Source: an uncultured Stomatobaculum sp.
GTDB taxonomy: Bacteria; Bacillota; Clostridia; Lachnospirales; Lachnospiraceae
Direction: 5' to 3'
Assembly: GCF_937924975.1 (NCBI RefSeq)
Contig: NZ_CALEYG010000045.1
Span: forward strand, 1 to 17,413
Length of the DNA stretch: 17,413 nucleotides
Below the pieces are notes generated by a model, which worked only from the letters and a program-made list of their open reading frames with translations, was not told the origin of the DNA and did not search any database. Within the stretch, counting starts at the first letter, position 1. Every line of letters begins with the position of its first letter. The position numbers and the translations under genes were made by a program. Below, piece by piece: positions 4,644 through 11,513 of the stretch.

Positions 4644-6059
4644 TTATTCCCGACCGTCCCAGCAATAGGTGCAGAGTTTGTCGCGGTCGATGCCGACGGC
4701 CCGAATGAGGTCGTCGAGGCGGTTGTAGCGGAGGGTTGTGAAGTTCAGCTGCTTACAGATGACATCGAGCATGGCCTGATAGCGCTCGGAGTCCGGATTT
4801 GCGTAGTCGCTCAGGACTTCGCGGCTCACATTCTCGCCCTCTGCGTCTCGAATCATGCGCCGCGTGATGAGCTCCATCTCGCCGGTCGAGCGGGAGAAGT
4901 TCAGATATTTACATCCGAAGAGCAGCGGCGGGCAGGCGGGGCGCACATGGACTTCCTTTGCGCCGCTCCGGTACAGGAATTCCGTGGTCTCGCGGAGCTG
5001 TGTGCCGCGGACAATCGAATCGTCAATCAAGAGGAGGCGCTGTCCCTCAATGAGCTCGTGCACCGGGATCAGCTTCATCTTTGCGATGAGATCGCGCTTG
5101 TCTTGGATGGTCGGCATGAAAGAGCGCGGCCAGGTCGGTGTGTACTTGATGAAGGGACGCGCAAACGGGACGCCGGACTCGTTCGCATAGCCGATTGCGT
5201 GTGCGGTGCCGGAATCCGGGACGCCGGCGACCGAGTCAATCTGGTCGTGGGTCATGTGGTCGCGCTTTGCGAGCTCCTGGCCGCAGCGCACGCGCATGGC
5301 CTCGACGGACACGCCCTCGTAGGCGGAAGACGGATAGCCGTAGTAGACCCAGAGGAAGGTGCAGATGCGCATCTTCTTGCCGGGGGCGGAGAGCGTCGTG
5401 ACACCCTCCGGCGTCATCACGGCGATTTCGCCGGGGCCGAGCTCGCGGAAATCCTCGTAGCCGAGGTTCAGATAGGCGAAGCTCTCGAACGAAGCGCAGA
5501 AGCCCTCGTCCTTTCTGCCGATGATAATCGGCGTTCTGCCGAGCTTGTCGCGGGACAGGTAAATGCCCTGCGGGGTCAGCAACATAATGCTCATGGAGCC
5601 GTCAATCGTCTCCTGTGCATAGCGGAGGCCGTCAATCAGGTTGTCCTTCCGGTTAATCAGAGAGGCAACGAGTTCCGTCGGATTGATGATACCGCCGCTC
5701 ATCTCGAGGAAGGAAGAGCCGTTGTTCTTTAAAAGCTCATCCGAGAGCACATTCAGGTTGTTAATGCGGCCCACGGTTGTAATCGCGTAGGTGCCGTGGT
5801 GGGAGCGCACAATGAGGGGCTGGGCCTCATAGTCCGAAATACATCCGATGCCGAGATTGCCGTGCATTTGCTTGACATCATCCGCAAACTTGGTGCGGAA
5901 CGGGCTGTTCTCAATGTTGTGGATGGAACGGTCGAAGCCGTCCTTTCCGTAAACAGCCATGCCGCCGCGGCGGGTGCCGAGGTGGGAGTGATAATCCGTG
6001 CCGAAGAAGAGATCAAAGACACAATCTTCCTTGAGTGCCGATGCAAAGATACCGCCCAT
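4644..6059 (-). CDS. purF: PurF-like amidophosphoribosyltransferase lacking the catalytic Cys
   Basis: This 471-residue protein has the PurF plan. A class-II glutamine-amidotransferase-like half (residues about 1-230) is followed by a type-I phosphoribosyltransferase half whose PRPP loop LLLIDDSIVRGT is at 342-353. PurF makes phosphoribosylamine, the first committed step of purine synthesis. The N-terminus reads MGGIF where classical PurF has MCGI, so the N-terminal nucleophile Cys needed to hydrolyse glutamine is absent; the next Cys is residue 13. Cysteines that could bind the usual [4Fe-4S] cluster are present: C233, C383 (or C376), C463 and C466. The RTFIQPTQ region is altered to RPFIKYTPTWPRS. 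The start has AAGGAAGG just upstream. No other pur gene is nearby. It may use ammonia, or may be a paralogue with another job; a canonical purF elsewhere would favour the latter. Confidence 0.85.
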   Translation of the reverse strand: MGGIFASALKEDCVFDLFFGTDYHSHLGTRRGGMAVYGKDGFDRSIHNIENSPFRTKFADDVKQMHGNLGIGCISDYEAQPLIVRSHHGTYAITTVGRINNLNVLSDELLKNNGSSFLEMSGGIINPTELVASLINRKDNLIDGLRYAQETIDGSMSIMLLTPQGIYLSRDKLGRTPIIIGRKDEGFCASFESFAYLNLGYEDFRELGPGEIAVMTPEGVTTLSAPGKKMRICTFLWVYYGYPSSAYEGVSVEAMRVRCGQELAKRDHMTHDQIDSVAGVPDSGTAHAIGYANESGVPFARPFIKYTPTWPRSFMPTIQDKRDLIAKMKLIPVHELIEGQRLLLIDDSIVRGTQLRETTEFLYRSGAKEVHVRPACPPLLFGCKYLNFSRSTGEMELITRRMIRDAEGENVSREVLSDYANPDSERYQAMLDVICKQLNFTTLRYNRLDDLIRAVGIDRDKLCTYCWDGRE

Positions 6060-6372
6060 AGGACCTTCCTTTCAAAGTGCGCATACATGATACCAAAGAC
6101 TTCGTGAAAATCATAATCGATTCAAGCGGTGAATGCAAGGCGCGGGCGGTGGAAACAGTGCCGGTTTTTGGATGGGCAGAGATGGAAAACCAGTGAAAAA
6201 AGATACGGTTTCCACCGGTCTATGCAGAGAGAATGCATTTTTTCACGAAGCGGGTGCGATAACGCGGTAAACGCCGATTGATAGTTGTCGGGCGCAGCTC
6301 GGCGGCGAAGGCTGGTAATTCGGACGGAGACATATTAAAATAAAAAAATACTATCGCGCAGGAGGAGATCAT
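6060..6372. promoter_or_regulatory. divergent control region purF/tex with nested inverted repeats
   Basis: No gene is present. Two perfect inverted repeats are nested: CTTCGTGAAAA (6100-6110) with TTTTCACGAAG (6240-6250), and CGGTGGAAAC (6147-6156) with GTTTCCACCG (6208-6217). AATGCA/TGCATT (6132-6137/6234-6239) and GGTTTT/AAAACC (6163-6168/6186-6191) fit between and inside them, so a long imperfect stem can be drawn. The purF promoter lies at its left edge. No confident tex promoter is seen; an AT-rich tract at 6331-6354 may serve. Confidence 0.6.
6110..6138 (-). promoter_or_regulatory. purF promoter
   Basis: On the minus strand TTGCAT (6138-6133) and TATGAT (6115-6110) are separated by exactly 17 bp. 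Transcription would start near 6103, leaving a 5' leader of about 45 nt with AAGGAAGG before the ATG. The -35 overlaps the AATGCA arm, and the start site overlaps the CTTCGTGAAAA arm, of the nested inverted repeats, so a protein or structure there could control it. Confidence 0.7.
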
Positions 6373-8565
6373 TTGAACATTCATCAGAAAATCGCAGAGG
6401 AACTCGGCGTCCGGACAGAGCAGGTTAACGCAGCCGTCAACCTAATCGATGAGGGCGCAACCATACCCTTCATTGCCCGCTACCGAAAAGAAGTGACCGG
6501 CTCTCTGGACGATGAACAGCTTAGAGCACTCGATGCGCGGCTCACGGCACTCCGGAACTTGGAAGAGCGCCGCGAAAAGATACGCACAGCGATTACGGAG
6601 CAGGGGAAGATGACGGAGGCACTCGGCGCGCAGCTTGATGCGGCGGAGACCCTGGTGCAGCTCGAGGACATCTACCTCCCCTATCGCCCGAAGCGCAGCA
6701 CCCGCGCGACGGTGGCAATCGAGCGCGGCTTAAGCGAGCTTGCGGATCTCATCTGGGCGCAGAAAACAAAGAAGAGTCTTGAAGAAGAGGCCGAGCGCTT
6801 TATCTCCGAGGAGAAGGGGATAGGGACCGCGGCACTCTGCATCCAGGGTGCTTTGGACATACTCGCGGAGCGCTTTTCCGATGCGAGTGTCATCCGCAGC
6901 TATGTGCGCGATACGACCAAGCGGGGCGGTCAGCTCTGCGCGGCGCGGCGCGAGCAGAAGGGCAGCGCGGAGAAGCAGAACGAGGCTGAGAAGGAGAGGG
7001 AGAAGCGGGCGGTCTACGAGACCTATTATGACTTCCGCGAGCCCCTGATGAAGGCGACCGGCTACCGTGTGCTCGCCATGAACCGCGGCGAGAAAGAAAA
7101 GATTCTGCGGGTCTATATCGAAGCGCCGAGTGAGGAGATTCTGGCGACCCTCCGCGGCCGTCTGATTAAGGCAGAAAACAAGAACACTGCCGAGGCGATG
7201 GACCGCGCGATCACGGACAGCTACGCGCGCCTCATGGCGCCTGCGGTGGAGCGGGACATTCGGAATGAACTCACCGAGGCGGCGGAGACGGGCGCCATTG
7301 AGGTGTTCCGGAAGAACCTGCATCAGCTGCTCATGCAGCCGCCGATTGCGGGCGAGGTAGTGCTCGGCTGGGATCCGGCGTTCCGCACGGGTTGTAAGCT
7401 CGCGGTGGTGGACGAGACCGGCAAGGTGTTGGATACCGCGGTGGTCTACCCGACCATGCCGACCAACGAGAAGAAGCAGCGTGCGGCGGCGGAGAAACTG
7501 AGAGAATTTATCGAGAAGTACGGAGTGACTCTGATCTCGATCGGAAACGGCACAGCTTCCCGCGAGTCCGAGCAGTTTGTCGCGGGGGTCTTAAAGGAAC
7601 TTCCGCAGAAAGTCTCCTATGTGATTACGAACGAGGCGGGCGCTTCGATCTACTCCGCGAGCGCGCTCGCGACCGAGGAGTTCCCGGCGTTCGATGTGGG
7701 ACAGCGCAGTGCGGCCTCGATTGCGCGCCGCGTACAGGACCCGCTCGCGGAGCTCGTAAAAATTGACCCGAAGTCCATCGGCGTGGGGCAGTACCAGCAC
7801 GACATGGAGCAGAAGCGCCTCGGCGAGGCGCTGGAGGGCGTGGTCGAGGACTGTGTGAACGCAGTCGGTGTGGATTTAAACACGGCTTCGGCGCCCCTGC
7901 TCCGCTATATCTCGGGCATCACGAAGACCACGGCAAAGAATATCGTGAGCTACCGCGAGGAGAACGGCAAATTCAAGAACCGGAAGGAGCTCTTAAAAGT
8001 CTCGAAACTCGGCCCCAAGGCATTTGAACAGTGCGCGGGCTTCCTTCGTATCAGCGGCGGCGAGAATCCGCTCGACGATACCGGCGTGCATCCGGAGAGC
8101 TATGCGCTCGCGAAGGCCATCCTTGAGGCGGCAGGGGAGAACGAGGAGAAGCTTCGGGAAGGTCGTCTCAGTTTCAAACTCAACAAGGCAAAGCGGAAGG
8201 CACTCGCGGAGCAGCTTTCGGTCGGCGAGGTCACACTGGAGAGTGTCGAGAAGGAACTCACGACGGCGAGACGCGACCCCCGCGAGGACATGCCAAAGCC
8301 CATCTTAAAGAGCGATGTGCTGCAGATTGAGGATTTGAAGCCCGGCATGATACTCCGCGGCACCGTTAGAAACGTCATCGACTTCGGTGCCTTTGTGGAC
8401 ATCGGCGTGCACCAGGACGGCCTCGTGCACATCTCCCGCATGAAGAAGGGCAAGTTTGTGAAGCACCCCTCGGAGGTCGTGAAAGTCGGCGACATTGTCG
8501 AGGTCAAGGTGGTCGAGGCCGATGTCAAGAAGCAGAGAATCGGGCTGTCGATGATACTGGACTGA
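6373..8565 (+). CDS. tex: Tex, S1-domain RNA-binding transcription accessory protein
   Basis: This 730-residue protein is a full-length Tex, an essential or fitness-related nucleic-acid-binding protein related to eukaryotic Spt6 that acts on transcription complexes. The Tex N-terminal helical region covers about 1-320. A YqgF-type RNase-H-like fold contains GWDPAFRTGCK (332-342). Helix-hairpin-helix repeats cover about 495-565 (NTASAPLLRYISGI, KLGPKAFEQCAGFLRI). A C-terminal S1 domain covers about 656-728 (LRGTVRNVIDFGAFVDIGVH). The start codon is TTG at 6373, preceded by AGGAGGAG, and the family's N-terminus begins exactly there. It is monocistronic by context: a divergent purF lies upstream and a new promoter 44 bp downstream. 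Confidence 0.97.
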   Translation: MNIHQKIAEELGVRTEQVNAAVNLIDEGATIPFIARYRKEVTGSLDDEQLRALDARLTALRNLEERREKIRTAITEQGKMTEALGAQLDAAETLVQLEDIYLPYRPKRSTRATVAIERGLSELADLIWAQKTKKSLEEEAERFISEEKGIGTAALCIQGALDILAERFSDASVIRSYVRDTTKRGGQLCAARREQKGSAEKQNEAEKEREKRAVYETYYDFREPLMKATGYRVLAMNRGEKEKILRVYIEAPSEEILATLRGRLIKAENKNTAEAMDRAITDSYARLMAPAVERDIRNELTEAAETGAIEVFRKNLHQLLMQPPIAGEVVLGWDPAFRTGCKLAVVDETGKVLDTAVVYPTMPTNEKKQRAAAEKLREFIEKYGVTLISIGNGTASRESEQFVAGVLKELPQKVSYVITNEAGASIYSASALATEEFPAFDVGQRSAASIARRVQDPLAELVKIDPKSIGVGQYQHDMEQKRLGEALEGVVEDCVNAVGVDLNTASAPLLRYISGITKTTAKNIVSYREENGKFKNRKELLKVSKLGPKAFEQCAGFLRISGGENPLDDTGVHPESYALAKAILEAAGENEEKLREGRLSFKLNKAKRKALAEQLSVGEVTLESVEKELTTARRDPREDMPKPILKSDVLQIEDLKPGMILRGTVRNVIDFGAFVDIGVHQDGLVHISRMKKGKFVKHPSEVVKVGDIVEVKVVEADVKKQRIGLSMILD

Positions 8566-8600
8566 GAAAGGGTTCGCCCGATAGGATTGTGATATGATGT

Positions 8601-8637
8601 AGTCAACATTGACTTAAAAAAGTCATTAGTGTATGAT
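8601..8637 (+). promoter_or_regulatory. promoter with overlapping palindromic operator
   Basis: TTGACT (8609-8614) and TATGAT (8632-8637) are spaced by 17 bp, giving a strong promoter. Two perfect palindromes share the -35: AGTCAA-CA-TTGACT (8601-8614) and TGACTT-AAAA-AAGTCA (8610-8625). This yields three GACT-type half-sites in alternating orientation, an arrangement expected for a dimeric repressor binding on top of the promoter. The promoter serves the paired membrane-protein genes downstream. Confidence 0.75.
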
Positions 8638-8696
8638 AATATAAATATGAAAGAAGGTTGCAAATAAAAACAGAAAGGAGAACGGAGGGGACTGTT

Positions 8697-9050
8697 ATGT
8701 CAAACTACAAGACCTTGCACCGTCTCTTTGTGCTTCGCATTGCGTTTGAACTGTTGGTTGCGCTGTTGGTTGTAGTAACTTTTCTTTCAAAGCGTTATTT
8801 TTCACGGTTCGGAATGTTTTTTCTGATTGCTTTGCTGTCTGCAGGGTCGCTTTGGCTGATTTTTTATTTCATACAGGTTCGCACGGACAGAGAACATCTG
8901 TTGAATGATAAGCGTCTGCAGGTGTTGCGGGAGACAGATACCGGCCTGTATCGTCTGCAACGCTTTTACCTGACCAGGGTGATTCCGGCAGAGCGTCTCG
9001 TTTTGGGGATTGCTGCGATACTCGGCATTGCGCAGCGTCATATGTCATGA
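8697..9050 (+). CDS. small membrane protein of unknown function, paralogue 1
   Basis: I do not recognise this 117-residue protein. It has hydrophobic segments at about 11-30, 38-59 and 100-112, with a charged stretch between the second and third (VRTDREHLLNDKRLQVLRE). It is clearly homologous to the next gene: both begin MS(N/K)Y, share an LWLI...R.D.E.LL core, an LQ.L.E.D..LY.L.RF helix and a C-terminal hydrophobic segment ending near QR. The ATG at 8697 is chosen because GGAGGGG (8684-8690) is 6 nt upstream and because it matches the paralogue's start; a TTG at 8658 would extend it through the ribosome site. Its stop overlaps a possible ATG of the next gene, so the two are translationally close. 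Confidence 0.8.
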   Translation: MSNYKTLHRLFVLRIAFELLVALLVVVTFLSKRYFSRFGMFFLIALLSAGSLWLIFYFIQVRTDREHLLNDKRLQVLRETDTGLYRLQRFYLTRVIPAERLVLGIAAILGIAQRHMS

Positions 9051-9061
9051 GAGGCGTGATT

Positions 9062-9409
9062 ATGTCAAAGTATAATCACCTGCGATGCATCTATTTATTC
9101 CGTATGATACTGGGCGTGCTGATTATTTCCTTGGCTGTGGCGGAAGTACTCGCTTCACAGCTGCTGTCGCAGCTGCCGCTTTTACGGCTTGTAGCAGGCC
9201 TTGGAATTCTCTGGCTCATCAGTACCTTCCGAATACGCCGCATGGACAGCGAGCGCTTGCTCCGTTCCGGGCAGGCGCAGAAGTTACAGGAAGCGGATGC
9301 TGCGTTATACGGTCTGCGCCGTTTTGAAGAGAAGCTGCTTTCGAAGGCGGAATTCGGAATTTTGATGGCTGCCTTGTTGTTTATGATTGTACGGCAGCGC
9401 CTGGGGTAA
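9062..9409 (+). CDS. small membrane protein of unknown function, paralogue 2
   Basis: This 115-residue protein is a tandem paralogue of the preceding gene, with the same layout: hydrophobic segments at about 11-30, 40-55 and 98-110, and the charged helix RIRRMDSERLLRSG followed by LQEADAALYGLRRF. No known domain is recognised. ATG 9062 is chosen since it gives an MSKY start parallel to the MSNY of paralogue 1 and has GAGG about 7 nt upstream. ATG 9047, which overlaps the upstream stop, would add five residues. Both genes should form one operon from the promoter at 8609. Base composition is more AT-rich than in the flanking genes. Confidence 0.78.
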   Translation: MSKYNHLRCIYLFRMILGVLIISLAVAEVLASQLLSQLPLLRLVAGLGILWLISTFRIRRMDSERLLRSGQAQKLQEADAALYGLRRFEEKLLSKAEFGILMAALLFMIVRQRLG

Positions 9410-9437
9410 GCGCATATACAGGGAAGATGGAAGCAAA

Positions 9438-9476
9438 AAAAAGAGCTTGTCATCCGACGGATGGTAAGCTCTTTTT
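9438..9476 (+). terminator. bidirectional terminator between convergent genes
   Basis: AAAAAGAGCTTGTCATCC (9438-9455) pairs with GGATGGTAAGCTCTTTTT (9459-9476) around a GAC loop, with only wobble interruptions. A- and T-tracts on the two sides let it serve both the paralogous membrane genes (+) and the ECF S component gene (-), whose stop is 35 nt away. Confidence 0.9.
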
Positions 9477-9510
9477 CCGTTTCGTTGCACAGCTTCGGCA
9501 GAAAGCGCAA

Positions 9511-10134
9511 TCAGCGAATTTCCTGCTGCGCTGCGAGGAAGCGGGACAGGACTTTTACAATCAGGGTGCTCACGATACCGCTCACCACCACCTCAATCAC
9601 GCCCTGCAGGCCGACCAGCAGCACAATGAAGGCGAGAGGATTGGTCGCGTGCAATGCAATCGCGAGGGCCTGAATCGGCTCGGTCTGATAGAAGAAAAGA
9701 ACCATGTAGCCCATGAAGAAAATCGTATTCGTGAGGGGCGCTGCAATGGCACCGACCAGGAAGGAAAGATTTTTCCGTTTGCTTGCGCCGAGCACCAGAC
9801 GGAAAATCCAAGCGGTGCAGAGACCCATGAGGATACGCGTAGCGACGCAGAGCAGGAAGGTGTGAACGGGACTGAGCTGCAGGAGTGCGAGGCCGAGCGG
9901 CGAAGTTCCGCTCACGCACTCATAAAACGCGGTGATGCCGAAGACAGCACCGGTCACGGCGCCGGCAAAAGGCCCGAGCAGGATGGCTGCGACCGCAATG
10001 GGCACCGTGAGGAAGGACATCGACAGCGGGCCGATGGGGACAGAGCCGAGGCCGATCAGCTTCATCACGAGTTCAATCGCGACGAGGAGAGCAAGCTGAC
10101 TCAGGTAGATGATGCGGTTTTTGGGTGTATACAT
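9511..10134 (-). CDS. ECF transporter S component, substrate uncertain
   Basis: This 207-residue hydrophobic protein has six predicted membrane segments and the S-component signature region near its N-terminus, GLGSVPIGPLSMSFLTVPIA, then LLGPFAGAVTGAVFG. It resembles the clostridial S components sometimes annotated as pantothenate-type (PanT), but that label is not secure. Like the FolT-like protein in this window it needs EcfA/EcfA'/EcfT encoded elsewhere. The start is ATG 10134 (minus), with AAAGGA just upstream; a 14-residue extension to 10176 lacks a ribosome site. It has its own extended -10 promoter and a leader of about 120 nt. Confidence 0.82.
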   Translation of the reverse strand: MYTPKNRIIYLSQLALLVAIELVMKLIGLGSVPIGPLSMSFLTVPIAVAAILLGPFAGAVTGAVFGITAFYECVSGTSPLGLALLQLSPVHTFLLCVATRILMGLCTAWIFRLVLGASKRKNLSFLVGAIAAPLTNTIFFMGYMVLFFYQTEPIQALAIALHATNPLAFIVLLVGLQGVIEVVVSGIVSTLIVKVLSRFLAAQQEIR

Positions 10135-10265
10135 AGTTTTCCTTTCTGTCGTTCTCGCGGAGATACGACGAAACAAGATGTGCGGACGCTGCCGCGGATT
10201 CCGCTTCGGAAAGCCGCAGTTCCCTGCTGCCGAAGGTGCGGCGGGAATTGTGCCGAAGCAGGCTT

Positions 10266-10274
10266 ATTATAGCA
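10266..10274 (-). promoter_or_regulatory. extended -10 promoter for the ECF S gene
   Basis: On the minus strand TGCTATAAT reads from 10274 to 10266, a perfect extended -10. No good -35 is visible. The resulting leader, about 125 nt to the start codon, is GC-rich and rich in short hairpins (CTTCGG, GCTTTCCGAAGC and GCGGAATCCGC motifs), but I cannot match it to a known riboswitch. Confidence 0.6.
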
Positions 10275-10303
10275 CGAAACGGCAAACTGAAAAGACGGGA
10301 AGC

Positions 10304-10333
10304 TTGCAAGTCGCAATCGGATTTGGCTATAAT
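10304..10333 (+). promoter_or_regulatory. promoter for the patatin gene
   Basis: TTGCAA (10304-10309) and TATAAT (10328-10333) are separated by 18 bp, 36 nt before the start codon. It points away from the ECF S promoter about 40 bp to the left. Confidence 0.7.
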
Positions 10334-10369
10334 GCAAACTGTATTGTTTTTGTTCGGAAAGGACGGGCT

Positions 10370-11218
10370 ATGAAACGTGGATTGGTCATGGAAGGCGGCG
10401 GTATGCGCGGGCTCTTTACCGCGGGCGTCACGGATGTCTTCCTGGAAAATAAAATTGTCTTTGAAGGCGCCATAGGCACTTCCGCGGGCGCTGTGTTCGG
10501 CTGCAACTATAAGTCCAATCAGCCGGGGCGCGTGCTCCGCTATAACTTAAAATACGGCGCGGATCCGCGCTACGGATCGATCCGCTCCCTCTTACTGACC
10601 GGCGACTTTTACAACAAGGACTTTGCTTACCGCGAGGTGCCGTTTGAAAAGTTCCCCTTTGATACGGAGACCTTTCAAAAGAATCCGATGGAGTTCTATG
10701 TGGTCTGCACCGATGTGGAGACCGGCAGGCCCTTTTACTACCGCTGTGAGAAGGGCGATGCGCACGATGTCGAGTACATGCGCGCTTCGGCCTCGATGCC
10801 GCTGGTGGCGCGCATTGTTGAGGTGGACGGGCATAAGCTCCTGGACGGCGGCATCACCGATGCGATTCCGCTGAAAAAGATGCTGAGTCTCGGCTATGAG
10901 AAAAATGTGGTCATTCTGACGCGCCCCAAGGGTTACCGGAAGGAGCGCGGTGCGTCCGGGACCATCGTCGGGGCAGCGCTGAAAGGCTATCCGCGCGCCT
11001 CCCTCGCGATGAAGATGCGCTATCTCACCTATAACCAGAACATACGCTTTGTCGAGGAAGAAGCGGAGCGCGGCAGAGCTCTCTTAATCTATCCGGAAAA
11101 GGAGCTCGGTATCAGTCGCATTGCGAGCGATCCCGGCGAACTGATGCGCGTCTATGAGCTTGGGCGCGGCGCGGGCTTACGCGCGCTGGAGCGAGTACGC
11201 GCCTACCTCGGGGAATGA
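10370..11218 (+). CDS. patatin-like phospholipase (YjjU type)
   Basis: This 282-residue protein belongs to the patatin-like serine hydrolases, which cleave acyl esters of lipids with a Ser-Asp dyad. The oxyanion-hole loop EGGGMRG is at residues 8-14, the nucleophile elbow GTSAG at 36-40 (Ser38), and the DGG motif with the catalytic Asp at 159-161. All key residues are intact. Length and layout fit the cytosolic YjjU subgroup, whose physiological substrate is not well defined. The start at ATG 10370 is favoured because AAAGGA lies 6 nt upstream and MKRGLVMEGGG is the family's normal N-terminus. The codons near the 3' end are repeated 123 bp downstream, after the stop. Confidence 0.92.
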   Translation: MKRGLVMEGGGMRGLFTAGVTDVFLENKIVFEGAIGTSAGAVFGCNYKSNQPGRVLRYNLKYGADPRYGSIRSLLLTGDFYNKDFAYREVPFEKFPFDTETFQKNPMEFYVVCTDVETGRPFYYRCEKGDAHDVEYMRASASMPLVARIVEVDGHKLLDGGITDAIPLKKMLSLGYEKNVVILTRPKGYRKERGASGTIVGAALKGYPRASLAMKMRYLTYNQNIRFVEEEAERGRALLIYPEKELGISRIASDPGELMRVYELGRGAGLRALERVRAYLGE

Positions 11219-11320
11219 AAAGAGCGCCATATTCGCAGCTGCATTGAGAGCAATTCCGGCGAACGGATGCGCGTCTATGAGCTTGGGCGTGGCGCGGGTC
11301 TACGTGCGCCGGAACGGCTC
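11120..11320 (+). repeat. partial direct duplication of the patatin 3' end
   Basis: A stretch of about 75 bp near the patatin C-terminus (about 11120-11197, encoding GELMRVYELGRGAGLRA) recurs at about 11243-11320 as GERMRVYELGRGAGLRA. The offset is 123 bp, exactly 41 codons, and two stop codons lie between the copies. The second copy is non-coding in the patatin frame unless read from an internal ATG at 11267. The rest of 11219-11513 shows no gene apart from the promoter and leader of the next one. Confidence 0.8.
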
Positions 11321-11433
11321 AGACAGCTTATGGGTGTTTCGGCAGAAAAGGAATCGTTGTTGCATCCGCAGCGTGTCCTGCAAGTGAAGAACGGAAGAAG
11401 AAGGGCTCGGAAATATGATTTTTCGCTAAGTTA

Positions 11434-11442
11434 TGCTATACT
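11434..11442 (+). promoter_or_regulatory. extended -10 promoter for the HMA-like gene
   Basis: TGCTATACT (11434-11442) is a good extended -10; no strong -35 is seen. It lies 71 nt before the start codon at 11514. Confidence 0.5.
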
Positions 11443-11474
11443 TTCCTCTGTGAGTTTTCACTAAATAAAATAAG

Positions 11475-11496
11475 CCTCCTTTCTAATGAGAGGAGG
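11475..11496 (+). promoter_or_regulatory. leader hairpin pairing an anti-SD with an SD-like sequence
   Basis: CCTCCTTT (11475-11482) pairs with AGAGGAGG (11489-11496) around a 6-nt loop. The 5' arm is identical to the anti-Shine-Dalgarno core of 16S rRNA, and the 3' arm is a strong Shine-Dalgarno sequence. The actual start (11514) appears to use the next purine run, AGAGGA (11503-11508). The hairpin may limit ribosome loading. Confidence 0.45.
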
Positions 11497-11513
11497 ATGG
11501 AAAGAGGAAAGCA

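Noticed and set aside
4947..5732. Long plus-strand frame opposite purF; similar long frames at 12355-12909, 13921-14667 and 16186-17022.
   Set aside because: GC-rich genes leave long open frames on the opposite strand; these lack ribosome sites and recognisable domains, whereas the sense genes are well-supported families.
6138..6165. GCGGTGGAAAC resembling a T-box antiterminator (GGGTGGNACCGCG).
   Set aside because: The match is partial, no specifier stem or terminator follows, and neither neighbouring gene is a usual T-box target.
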